Below are positions 10,662 through 23,000 of a stretch of 64,000 nt of DNA, piece after piece. A program made the position numbers and the translations under genes. Origin of the DNA: Pagrus major. Lineage: Eukaryota; Chordata; Actinopteri; Spariformes; Sparidae. The stretch is from assembly GCF_040436345.1 (NCBI RefSeq), contig NC_133223.1:10893613-10957612 (forward strand), written 5' to 3'. The notes below the pieces were generated by a model. The model had not been told where the DNA came from and did not search any database. It worked only from the letters and a program-made list of their open reading frames with translations. Every line of letters starts with the position of its first letter. The stretch's first letter is position 1.

Positions 10662-13437
10662 ATTCACATTCAATTTGATTTTAACCTTCTTTTTCCAATT
10701 TTCAGCATCCAAAAGAGGGCAAACATAAAACTAACAGAATCTGTTAGCTACAAGTTCAAATAGATATTTTTGGCCAGGATAAAGGGCTCTGTGAGTGAAC
10801 TGCTGTAACATTTGGTACAAATACATTATGTCTAGAGTTTCATATTCAGAAGTAGAAAAGCTGAAGTCTTAATATTAATATTATGCAATTAGGGGCTATT
10901 TATTGGTTCATGCCAAATGCCTATTCAATGCCACAGGACACATTTCAATATATTGATTGCCAATTGCAATGTGCACCTCTGTCAAAGCAATCTACACCAC
11001 ACCTTTCAATCTTTAGCTCATTAAAATTAACACTTTGATTAGCCTATAGGCTGGTTCAGAGTGAATGCTGTTTTAAATGTATCTTACAATTTGACGTGGG
11101 AAGGGGTTGTGGAAGTTTTATAGACTGGCAATGAGCCCTGAATCCTTATCCACAGCTATTCCTGTGACCACAGTAAATGAGTGCTGGGCATAAAGGTAAG
11201 AGAACATAACTTTATAGTGTTTAGAGGAACAGAGGGAAAACATTAAGACATCTTCCATGCCGTTTAACCAGCTGAAAGCTTCAGTGAAGGTGACAATCAC
11301 AATATAGAGTCTGACCAGCTGTGAAACCAAGCTCCACAGGACAGGAGTTCATGAGGACTCACAATCTCAATTTCTTTCACTTTCTAAAAGCCCATCTCCA
11401 CTGTGTCTTCTGTCCAGAAAAATCAACAGCTTACCAGATCAACAAATGACTGGAAATAATAACAGAGTTCGATGTTGTTGATAGACATTATACAAAAATT
11501 AAATATGAATAACAAAACCCAACTTTTGAGAATGCGAACATAATTATGAACCATAACCGTTACCCTCTTGGAGAGGAATGACTAATGCTAAAACCAACTA
11601 ATATTGTCGCACTAAAGTGACCGATTTCTTTTTAGTGAGTAACCATTCATTTATTTCTTCATTTCGGTTTCTTTCATTTGGTGAACCAGTTCAAACGTAT
11701 GTTTTGTTTATCTACTTGAACATGGGCTTTCTTATTATAAGGGTAGTGAAACTAGATGTTTGCCTATATTACAGGTGGCCAGTGACATCTGCAGTTTGGG
11801 CTGCAGCTGTCATAAAAGACAGCACATTATCTCACAGTCATTATTGAAAGCAATATCTGGCCATAGTCTTTGGCTTGCTGTGAACAAAATGTCACATCAT
11901 GTATCTGAAGCTACTACCAATAAAACCACCCACTGGCAAACTATTTACAAATGGGGGAAATATGGTAGATTACTCTGATGTCGCACAAAAAACAAAACGT
12001 TTTGCTTCACCAACAGTGCTAAAAAGTAAAATACACGGTAACAACAGACACTACAGACACAGGCGCTATGCTAGGTACAACTGCGGCCTTTTGGACTGAA
12101 CCGGCTTTCAAACGTTAACGTTAGTGTTATTAAAAACATCTTATGGCCGGAGAAATCGGTCATGGAACAATACGTGAGGTACCTTTGAATATCTTCAAAA
12201 CGAGACCGTCCAGATGCACATAAAACACACGGTGACATTACGTAACTATGATTACAAACTAGCGCCGTCAACAACCGTTAACAGCTGGTGGTTTGGTTAG
12301 TTAACGCCTGCTGCTAGCTAGCTGCGGCAACAAACGTTACGTTAGCTTGCGAGGCGATCCGCCCAGACAGCAGAGCAGCGACGGCCTTGTCGTCCAAAGC
12401 CCATTGCGCTGAGACATGCAGGCCTCATTATTCGGTCGGGCCTGACATTAAAATTGCACAGAAAGCCTTTGCTACACAACGGACGAGCTTAAGCACACAG
12501 ATAGTCTGATTAACAACTAATATCATTATCGATCTAACATCACTTTCCCCCGCTTAATTGTTGAACAACCGTGTTCCTGTAACGCCATTTACAATGAGCG
12601 TCGGTCGTGCTAGCGTGCTAACGAGGGACAATCTAGATAAACAGTTAATGTTAGCTAGCCGTTAGCTTACGTGCGAGTAAATACCCGAGGGTGCATTTAG
12701 CTAACGTTAACGTTTCAGTTTTGACAAGCGGCTTGCTGCTAAGGCTCGACAAATAACCAGTTTCCCCATCTATAAAGACGAACACTCACACATTAAGCTT
12801 AACGTCATTTTGCGGCCATTTCAGCGTTTAAAATAAGTTAACCTAACTAGCTATCTTAGATAACGTTATATATGTTAGTGACAGGGGAGTCGTCTATTTC
12901 CTGAAATCTAGTGAGTGAGCGTTGTGACCTGTATCGTCTAACGCCAAGTTATAACTTAGCTAAAACAAACTGAAAATAAGATCTTGGAGGCCCAAGTGAT
13001 ACAAGATGTTAACAGCAATGTGGCTTTTGCAATGATATTATTAATGAAAGACAATATAAATTTGTGTGTAGGATAACCAAATTTCAGTAACTTGTAAACA
13101 TGAGACGTTTAAAGGAAATGTTCCTTCTCAGGCTGTAGACAGTGCCGAGGACCATTTGCGGGTAGCTAGCGCTAGCTTGGCATCAGTGAATCTAGCGGGG
13201 TACGCTAATCATACTACCCGTAGTGTTAAGACCATGAATTGCAGTTTAATCGCGTTGACATTGTCAAAGATGCAGTAAGCAGTAGCTAACAGAGAAAAAA
13301 ACACCAGCAAATTAATCACACTCGTAACCCAAATGCAGTAATGTTACCTTGCATCCACCACCAGCTGACGCAAATACTAGCAGTAGCCAGCTAACAATCA
13401 TCAGCCAGCGTACCGAGCTAGTTAGCTAACAACTCAC

Positions 13438-13900
13438 CAGGAATTTGATATGACTTCCCCCTCTATTCACGGGCTACGTCCAGCCTTGAACGATGGTGTC
13501 GTCGTATATTACATAAACGTGGCCTATATCGGTGACAGTTTCGCAAGACAAAAACCTGTTACTAGAAAGATCTAATTCCTACGTTTTTCCTCTGCTTCTG
13601 GGTGTTTTTCCTGCGTCACCGGCGCGGTAACAGCCCCCTAACTCTATCTAGTCCGATTTCTGGGGCTTGTCACTTCGGTCCCAGCAGTCACTCACAACTT
13701 GAATCACTTCAACATGGCGGAAGCGCAGTCGGACACAAACGCTGCACAGTAAAACAGGCCAGACGACTGTGTGAACTCCGACAGTCAGCGTTGTCTGTGA
13801 GCTAGTTTGCACCGCAACCGAGAGCAGCTCGGCAAACACAACAGCCGCTGAATGGAAAGGGCATAAAACCCCTCTCAATTCTGATAAATGACTCCGGCTC
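13438..13900 (-). promoter_or_regulatory. usp9x: usp9x non-coding exon 1 and CpG-rich promoter region
   Basis: On the minus strand the sequence reads TTCCTG then GTGAGTTG, a strong donor placing the exon 1 end at 13438. The DNA to the right, about 13.44-14.0 kb, is distinctly richer in G, C and CpG than the AT-rich surroundings and contains an ATGGCGG word (13714-13720) of the YY1 type. This fits a TATA-less housekeeping promoter firing leftwards. The transcription start cannot be fixed from sequence alone, so the right edge is approximate. Reading frames here on both strands look like composition effects of a CpG-rich region, not genes. Confidence 0.5.
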
Positions 13901-14222
13901 CAGGAGGGCGTCCGGGCCGTGGTTTGATTGAAACCAAGCGAGGAAAGAAGCGAGCGAGCTGCCGCACCGAGCCACACCGCCTCCTACCGCACGGGGAGGT
14001 CAGACATGGACACGCCACAGTGTTGTGCATATCAAATGTAACACAACACGGGCAGCTGAACACACACGCGGACATTTCAGCAGTTATCAGAGAGCGTGTG
14101 AGACAATACAGGCAGGGGATAAACTTAACAGAACCCATCCACCAAAACCTGGACGAGGAAAAATGTGGTGATGGCAAATAAACTCAGATTTAGGCTTTGA
14201 ACAGGTGAAGCAACTAGTAATA

Positions 14223-14225
<3 letters not shown>

Positions 14226-14294
<69 letters not shown>
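14226..14294. repeat. (TA)n microsatellite, about 34 units
   Basis: Uninterrupted alternating A and T over about 69 bases. It reads as an open frame of Ile-Tyr repeats on both strands, but that is an artefact of the dinucleotide. Confidence 0.97.
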
Positions 14295-14295
<1 letters not shown>

Positions 14296-16164
14296 CTGTT
14301 GAAATGAAAGATTGTGGACATGGTCTCGACCATATGATCATGAAACAGCTCCGTCTTGCTGTAATCATTCCTCTTGTCCACACTGGACATTAAAAAGATC
14401 CTGTGGCTATTATCATGTCATTTGATATTGTACATGTGTTAATGCACAGTGCGATATCCCTCACAGTTATTATAGTCGATGTCTAACTGCTTCTGTATGC
14501 ACTCTAATTACTCAGTTGCTCAGCAGACCCACTTTTTTGAATACACCGGACAAACACAACAATAGAAACACCTGCATAGTGTAATGCAATCTAATGCAAC
14601 AGTCCTGCAATACACTAAGAATCATAAGATACAATGCCACAACCTACGCATAGGTTAGAGGGGTTTTACAATGCTGGTTTTAAAACAAGGCATTTGTATT
14701 GATTCTGCCGATGCATATGGCTTCTAGACATTTATTGTAGCTGCAGGACACAGTAGCTGGCAGGAAATAAGGCTTGAGGGCCCCCTTAACTTCTAACCAG
14801 TGCACTGGCAGCATTGGATGATGCTAAAATAATTTAAAATCACCTCTTGAAGTCAGTTTAATTTGCTATTATTATTATTATAATTTGTCAGTCTTTTCTA
14901 TCTATCTATGTGCACATAAACACTAACCCTTAGAAGCCCCCGAGGTGATGGGTGCCTATGGGCCTAGTATGAATCCCTTTCAGACATGAATCTGTAACAT
15001 TGTTGGCTTATTGTATCCACAGACTCATACACAATGTCCTTAAGACATAATTGACCAAATAGATGACCAAGATAGCATCATATTTACAAAAAGAGGAAAA
15101 GGCAGTCAGTCATGAGATAATGAGGAAATAAAGAACAAATAATGGTGTGAATTACCGCATGAGTGAATATGGGTGTGTTTCCCATCTCTTTGCATATTGT
15201 TCCTCTCCACCTCTTTAAAATGGAGATTCTGCAGAGGAAGATTAGATGAAATACTAAACAGGGAGACAACTGATCTCCTTATATCTCCAGATACAGTGTT
15301 AGTATATGCTTCCCTAATTAAGCAGCAAAAACGAGGTCTCGCCATAGTAATCCAGTGAAAAAGTCACTTAGCCTCCATGCATTTGGTTCTTTGTGCTCTG
15401 ACTGTGATTCGCCTGCTCTAACGCAGGATCCCTCTGTGATAAATGAAGTACATTATTTTGATTATTTTTAACAACCTGTGTTTCACAAAGGGGTCAAGAG
15501 GGGCTTAGCTGCCTCTATGTGGGAAGATAAATACTAGTGAATCAAAATGCGTATAAAGTGTGACCTGTGATCAAACCCCTGGTAGAAATAACACTGACTT
15601 ATATAATCAGCCCTCCTAACCCGCTTATAGAATTCACCAAGATGACATACCATTACAGATGTCTGGATTTATCAGTATTATAATCAAATCTTTGTAAAGC
15701 GGAATGATTTGATAAACACATATTAGGACTATCAGGTGTTAAATATTCAATAAGGTAGAAAGTCGTTTATGTTATCTCTATCAAAAAATGAACACATCAG
15801 ATCTGAGGAGTATTAAATTCTGTTGTTTATGGCTTATTAAATATGGGTCCTAAATACATGTGTGAATGGGGCGCTTGAGCTTTGCCTCTGGGTGTTTATT
15901 TACTCTGTCCTCCTCCAGGTGTCCGTGATGGAGGGGAGGTCGTGAGGCTCAAGTCTTGTCTTCGTTGCAAGTTCTTGACGTCCTGACAGATGTCTGTCTC
16001 CAGTCTCTCTCTAATTTTGTCATAGCCCATAATATGTTGGTCGCCACCGTCCTTGTCCTGTACTACATTTCAGATGAAAATATATGTATTGTTTTACTTT
16101 ACTACAATTATTTGACAGCTTTTACTAGTTACTTTACAGATTACATGTTTTAAACACGCAAAAA

Positions 16165-16350
16165 AGAAAAGCTGGAACAATTAGTCAATCAATTGATTGA
16201 TTGATTGACAGAAAATAAATTGCCAAAAAAAAAGTAAAGAAAAGAAAAAGGATGATCATTTATTTTTCATGCAAAAACATTTAACCGTTCCAGCTTCACA
16301 AATGTTAGGATTTAACTTTGGGCTCTGGGTAAATTTAACAGAATGAATCC
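16165..16350. repeat. Decayed GATTAATC-type interspersed repeat
   Basis: Contains TCAATCAATTGATTGATTG, GCAAAAACATTTAACCGTTCC, AGCTTCACAAATGTTAGGAT and GGGCTCTGGG. These words occur in the same order in the GATTAATCG repeat family seen elsewhere in the window. Confidence 0.45.
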
Positions 16351-16699
16351 ATCAACAAAGTAATGGAGAAAATAACCATCAGATGAATCAATAACACAAG
16401 TGATCATCAGAAGCATCAGTAACATAGTGTCTCTGTGACTTCAGTGATGTATGATGTGTAACATAGTTACAGACTTACAGGCGTGTCTTTATTCGTTACC
16501 GTGCTGTCATCTGTTACCAGGGCAACAGATTAGAGAACACGTTAATAACAGAAACGACAGGCTGTGAACACACACCCGTTACAGTCAACAGACACACATT
16601 TCTCTGGGATTGTAAACAACACAAACAATATGCTGGGTACCACAGTTAGCCTACCCCAGTGTGGGAACCAGTGGCCTGACAACTGAGGGGACGTTCATG

Positions 16700-17016
16700 A
16701 CTCTCGTTCCTCAAAGCTCCAGTCTGGGTTTTCTTTCCCACCGGGGGCCTGCCGTAAGGATTCCCGACAGCAAAGATGGCGGCTGAGCGGCATTGACTCT
16801 TCTCCTTAATGGGTTACCAAATTTGGTGTATTTGTTGAGTTTACTGCTGAATAAGGAAACCAAGTCCGCGCCGAGGAACTCGTCTCGGGAAAGAAATGTT
16901 GTGAGACTGTTACTAACACCTTTTCGCAAGGAGTTAGGAACTACAACTCGATAGTTTGCCGTTGCAGCGCTGGCTGTGCATCGCCGTAGCTAACTACTCA
17001 GTATCGTCATTGTAAA
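16700..17016 (+). promoter_or_regulatory. med14: Probable med14 promoter and 5'UTR
   Basis: A locally GC- and CpG-enriched stretch directly upstream of the med14 start codon. It carries AAGATGGCGGC (about 16773-16783), a YY1-like word typical of TATA-less housekeeping promoters. No TATA box is evident. The start site is inferred by position only. Confidence 0.45.
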
Positions 17017-20000
17017 ATGGCTCCGGTGCAGATTGGGTCAGATGGGCAGCTCGTCCCACTTGGAGGTCCGGTTGTCTCGGGGCCACAACCACCACCACCC
17101 GGAGCACCGGCCACACAGGGGGTCCGACTGAGCCTGCTAATTGAGTTTCTTCTCCAGAGGACCTACCATGAAATTACCTTGCTGGCAGAGCTGTAAGTTC
17201 ACATTTTAGCTTGTAGGCCTCAAAGCTAACTGGGGTAACCGGCGAGCTAATGAGCTAACGTTGGTCAACTCAGAGGATGCTTTTCTTCCACACACACAAA
17301 TCAACACTAACCGGCTCATTAAATGAGAAGTTATGGTGTGCTTTTCATATTAATGGAGAGGATGAGCTTTTGCATAGCACAGATAACTACTGTTATGTGA
17401 GGGGGCGTACCGGTAAACAACATCACCATCATATGTCTGAAGATCCCTAAAGTTATGTTTACGGTTATCAGAGATACCTGTCTGTCCGGGGCGATACATA
17501 TGTGTCACATCAATAAATATGTGTATGTGTATATGTGTGTAAAAGCAGACTCTCGCATCAGGGATGCTTGGTGTTTGGGCTGGTAATATTTTGTGCTCTC
17601 TACTCAAAGGATCAGGGGAGAATGGCAATAATCAAACAATTTATTTTTTTCTTTCTAGACTTCCCAGAAAAACGGACATGGAGAGGTATGTTTCTTTGAA
17701 ATTCATTCAGAACTTCGTCATCCCTTCACTCCTGTAGCTGCTGATTCTGTGAGGCTGATTGTATAACTATAATCATCTGGTTTTGTTTGTTTGCTTTTTT
17801 CAGAAAAATTGAAATTGTCCAGTTTGCCAGTCGCACTAGGCAGCTATTTGTGCGTCTGCTGGCCCTGGTGAAGTGGGCAAGCAATGCAGGAAAAGTTGAG
17901 AAGTGTGCGGTATGTACTGTGTAATATATTTTTTTCAGTATGACTACATATAGTTGGAGTTTGAATACATTGCACATTGCCTTGTGTCTGTCAGACGCTA
18001 ATCAATTTAATCATTCCTCTGTCTATCGTATCCATGGTAACAGATGATTTCCAGCTTCTTGGATCAGCAGACCATCCTGTTTGTTGATACAGCTGATAGG
18101 CTTGCGTCGCTGGCGAGAGATGCCCTGGTACATGCTCGTTTGCCCAGCTTTGCCATCCCCTTTGCCATTGATGTTCTCACCACAGGGTCATACCCACGCC
18201 TGCCCACATGTATACGGGTAAGTCTGTTAAACTTCCTTCCCTGCATCTGCTCATCTGTAGTTTTATATGGCTTTAACATCTTGTATGTTAGGTATGTAAG
18301 CACAATTGTTTCTGTGTCCATTTTTGTAGGATAAGATCATTCCTCCCGACCCCATCACTAAGTCTGAGAAGCAGACCACCTTGAACCAGCTTAATCAGAT
18401 TCTACGACACCGCCTCGTCACCACGGACTTACCACCTCAGCTAGCAAATCTCACAGTTGGTAAGCAGCTTGTGTATACCCACCCATTGTAAATTTTAACT
18501 GATAGCGACTCTCATAACGTCTTTGCCAGTTTGTTTTCTATTGTATTTGTAATGAGAAGATGTTCTGTGCATCTTTGCTTGGGTGTGTTTTTGTGTAGCT
18601 AATGGCCGTGTAAAGTTCCGTGTGGAAGGAGAGTTTGAGGCCACTTTGACGGTGATGGGCGATGACCCTGATATTCCCTGGAGGCTGCTGAAGTTGGAGA
18701 TTTTGGTGGAGGACAAAGAAACTGGAGGTACGGCTTGTATTCATCCAGCTCTGCTGCACACTTCAGAGGGTGCCATTGACAAAACACTTCATTGCTAATG
18801 TTTTTCCCTTTCCCATTAACTCTTAACTTGTTTGTCTTTCGCCCTGTTCCTACACTCCATCTACCCCTGCTCTTCCCCTACCTCTATATTGACAGATGGC
18901 CGAACCTTGGTCCACAGTTTGCAGGTGAACTTCATCCACGAGTTGGTCCAGGCACGTCTGTGTGCAGATGAAAAACCCCTACAGGACATGTACAACTGCT
19001 TACGTATCCTTTCTTGGACTGTCTATCTGCACACACACATTTGAGCATTTTTTGTATGTCCTGCAAAAAACCACATGGCTTTACTCCCAGTCTAATGTGA
19101 ACAACTGCAGTAGGGCAGCAGTGTGTGTCGGAGCATATAGAGTATTGACTTGTAAAGCAGACGCATGAAGCATTCCAATGAGAAACACAGCTGCAGAATT
19201 GCATCCTTCTTAACCGCCCCTGTCTTTTTTCATTAATTCTCAAACAACACAACAGCCTTTTGTTACTGCTAGGGAATGGGCAGCAATGTCCTCACTACAA
19301 CTTATCACCCAGACAGGTCATCTGAGGTGTAATTAATTTCTGATGGAGATGTGTGTTTTTAACACCTGTACTAAGACACAGATACATTTTGTTTTATGTG
19401 TCCATGCAAGAGTAAAAGCTAAATTATATCTTCTGCAATATAAACGAACCATCATGTCAACTTCAAAACCCATCACCTAATATTTGTAAAGTCAGTGCAG
19501 TGGTAATCGTGCCGTTCAGCTGTTGTATCTCATACATATAGGAAGAAGAGAATAGTTGTCATCACACAGTCAGAGGTCCTATCACTCATCAGTCTGTGAT
19601 AAAACGTAGAGAGAAACAACAGCTTGTTAGCATTCTTGCCAATATCAAAGACCCTAATCAAGCATGCATGATAAGCACGACTGTGCTTGTCACAATGCTA
19701 ATCAGAACATCTCGGCTCTGCCTTTCCCCCACTAACGCTAGCAGGGCAACTCATCGTGTCAAAGAGCAGTCTGTGTTGGGGACAAACACCCCTTTTACCA
19801 AAAACGTGCATGTGTCTTGAGGATATGTGTGTGTGTGTGTGTGTCTTGAATGTTGATGGAAAGATGTGTGTAGTACTTTATCTTTATTTGCCAGGACTGT
19901 ATTTTCCCACACCGTGTCTTCTTTAACCGTACTGTTTCCAGACTCCTTTTGTCTGTCACTGCAACTAGAGGTGCTTCACTCTCAGACCCTGATGCTGATT

Positions 20001-23000
20001 AGAGAGCGATGGGGAGACCTGGTGCAGGAAGAGCGATACGTGCCTGCAAAATACCTCACGCTCTCTGTCTGGAAGTAAGACTTTACTAATTACCCTCACA
20101 TATATGGACAAGGACACTGTGTTCTCAGAAAACTACCAGAATTGAATGAAAAGGGAGAGCTTGAAATCGCAGAATGTATTTTCACTGTTTTGATTTCTTC
20201 TTTGTATTTACATTTTTCGTGTTTTTACAGCCAACAGGTTTTGGGTAGAAAAACAGGCACAGCGTCAGTGCATAAAGTCACTATCAAGATTGACGAATCA
20301 GATGGATCTAAACCATTGCAAATATCTCATGAGCCTCCTCTCCCTGCCTGTGACTCCAAGTTAATGGAGAGAGCTATGAAGGTAAGGAGAACATATGTTT
20401 TTGATAAATGTGTTTTCAGTGTAAGAGAATGTATGGGGCAGTATGGCTTATTGTATGACTATATTGCAGTTGATTGATTGATTTTTGTTTTCTCTCACAC
20501 ATTCATTAGATTGACCATCTTTCAGTGGAGAAACTTTTGATCGACAGTGTTCATGCACGGTCCCATCAAAAGCTACAGGAGCTGAAAGCCATTCTGAAGA
20601 CCAGCAATCCCAGTGACAACTGTATGTATTTACTCCACTTCCTTGTCATTGCCAGTAACACGCATTCCTAGGAATATATTGAGCAAATGCACAGAAACAA
20701 GTGTTGTCCCCAACAGCAACTTCAGGCTTGTGCCAGTCTGTGACAACAGTTGAAAACCAAGGCATGGTATAGTAGTGGTGGGCATATACAGAAAGTAGTT
20801 CCTTTAAAACACAAAAAAAAGAAATCACTTATTTATTCATTTGGATCAATATCATTCATATTCAATTGCTTCACCTTAGTCTTTGCTTATTAGACGAGGA
20901 GGTGGAAAGAAGTTCCAGCAGATGGACAAATGTATTTGCTGTTATCTAGTATGACATGGCGTCATATCAGTATAGCAATGATGCTGCAGAAATGAAACTC
21001 AGAAAGACTGACTGACATGTGATGTGCATTATTTTTGGGAACTATCACTTACTGTATTGCTACTATACTATGTATAAAAGTGTATAATTCAACTTTTCAC
21101 GTGGCCAATTGTTAAAAAAGCAAACATTAATCTCAATAAATCATTATATTTAATTGCAATGCATTTTGAATCTGCACCCAAGTATCATTATAGTATTGAA
21201 TCAGGAGATAAGCATATCATCCCAGCCCTATCGTTTAGGACACAATAGTCATCTTTTTAACCCTGAAAAGTATTTAATGTGGAGACTGTTGTGATTTTAA
21301 TTATGATGAATCACATTACCTCATAGAGATGTATTGTCTCACACATCCTCCCTTCACCTTCTGTAAATTAATGCACTGTAATCATGGTGTTATTCACACT
21401 TGTGTTTGTTTATTTCAGCATTCATTGAGACTGCTTTACCGACCCTTGTCATACCAATACTCGAGCCCTGTGGTCGCTCGGAGTGCTTACACATTTTTGT
21501 AGACCTGCACTCTGGCATGTTCCAACCCATGCTGTATGGATTAGGTAAGTCATAGCAAACACTATTTTTTTTTTGTGTTTGTTCATTGTATTGGTCCTCG
21601 TACATTTTTTATTCAAATACTGTTTACAGAAGGGTTTGGTTTTGTATTTTACAATAATCTGACGTGGATGATTAAAATTCATACTTAATTTCTCTAGCCC
21701 CAATCACACTGCCCTTGCAATGTGGGAATCATGCGCTGATACTCCACCTCGCCGTCTGTGTGAAAGTTGCAGGCGCAGGGAGGGGGGACAGTTTCTGATC
21801 CAAGACAATGTCTGTGTGAATGGAAAAGCTGGCAACACAGAACAGGGGTGTGTCAGTCAGATGGTGTTCACAGTCTGACAGCTAAACAGATCCTTCACTC
21901 ATCAAATAAAAGAGAAATGTCCAACACTTCAACACACAAAGCAACTTTATAGGACCAAACAACAGTAATGTGGTAATTGGTAGTGTCTTTGGCAACTTAT
22001 ATGAGGAACAAAAAATACCACATCCATACATGGAGAAGCCTCTGTCATCCTGTCTGTCCGACCGACTCATCATCACATTTCTCCCTTAAAAACAGCGTCT
22101 ATCCCTGGCAGCAGAGCCAGGTGGCTCCCGCAGTTGAATAGCGGTGATTATGTGATGTGATTTAGGTTGTATTTGTGATTAACTTGTATTGGAAAAAAAA
22201 TCACTGTTATGGTCAGCCCTCCCAACTGAGACCCAACAGTGAACTTTCCCCCGGAAAACGGCATCCCTACTGCCAGTGAGAGACAGACAGGGTCCGCACC
22301 TGGAAACCAGGGTAACATGTTGGGGGAAAAAAAACACATGGATGTCAACGTCATGATGTGTATCGTCACGCCTCTTTTGGTTCTGCAGCGCCAGCTAGCT
22401 TTATGAAATGACACACTGGAGTGGCTTTAAGCCGGCGCTGCTTGGTTCAGTGTGAACAAACAAAGGCGATAATGCAGCGATAACGCAGAGTGTTATACCC
22501 TGTGTGAAAAGGGCTACCGTGTCTCTACTTTTACCGTTTTGTATGCTCAGCTCTGTGAACATAAACCTCTGGGTTGTTGTCTCTCCAGATCAGTCCATGC
22601 TAGACGACATTGAAAAGACGATCAATGACGATATGAAGCGCATCATATCTTGGCTTCAACAACTAAAGTAAGTCCACCTCCTCAGTCCTTCATATATTTA
22701 ACATGATGTGTATTCACAGCTGACAGTATAATGTTGATGTTTTGACACAGTGAGAGAAGATAGCAGAAGCAGCTCAGAGTCAACAGTAGTCTTGACGCCT
22801 GCCTCTAGCCTGTCAAAACTGACTAATTGCAGTTAGTAGCAGTAGCTGTCAGTAGCAACACTTGACTAGGCATGTGGCAAGATTGGTGTTGAGCAGAATT
22901 TCTTGGGCTCTCAGTTGCCAGAGTCTTGCACTAGTGAACAGTGTGAATGATGTGAGAGAGTATGAGCTATGAACCCTTGACTTTTTCTAACACCAAGTCT

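Larger units (their letters stand above)
6363..13437 (-). other. usp9x: usp9x first intron (about 7.1 kb) with several repeats
   Basis: Non-coding interval between the predicted leader exon (acceptor at 6363) and the predicted non-coding exon 1 (donor at 13437-13436). No convincing exon of another gene is visible on either strand. It holds a repeat fragment near 8520-8660 and two well-bounded hAT-type insertions at 9202-10221 and 10349-10661, listed separately. The part above about 12 kb becomes richer in CpG and in short TTAGCTAACGTTA-like words, as is common next to fish CpG-island promoters. The stretch 6.4-8.5 kb is AT-rich with nothing I can name. Confidence 0.5.
13980..16950. other. usp9x-med14 intergenic region
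   Basis: About 3 kb between two divergent genes. It holds a long TA microsatellite (14226-14294) and a decayed GATTAATC-type repeat near 16165-16350. From about 16.65 kb a GC-richer stretch containing an AAGATGGCGGC word forms the likely med14 promoter. No supported gene lies within. The middle part, 14.3-16.1 kb, is AT-rich single-copy-looking DNA in which I see nothing else. Confidence 0.6.

Noticed and set aside
13648-13977. Minus-strand open frame of 109 codons in the usp9x promoter region
   Set aside because: It lies in a CpG-rich region, has overlapping open frames on both strands, no splice-consistent partner exons and no recognisable domain. It looks like a composition effect.
14087-14393. 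Open frames with long Ile-Tyr repeats on both strands
   Set aside because: They are produced by the TA microsatellite and carry no other coding signal.
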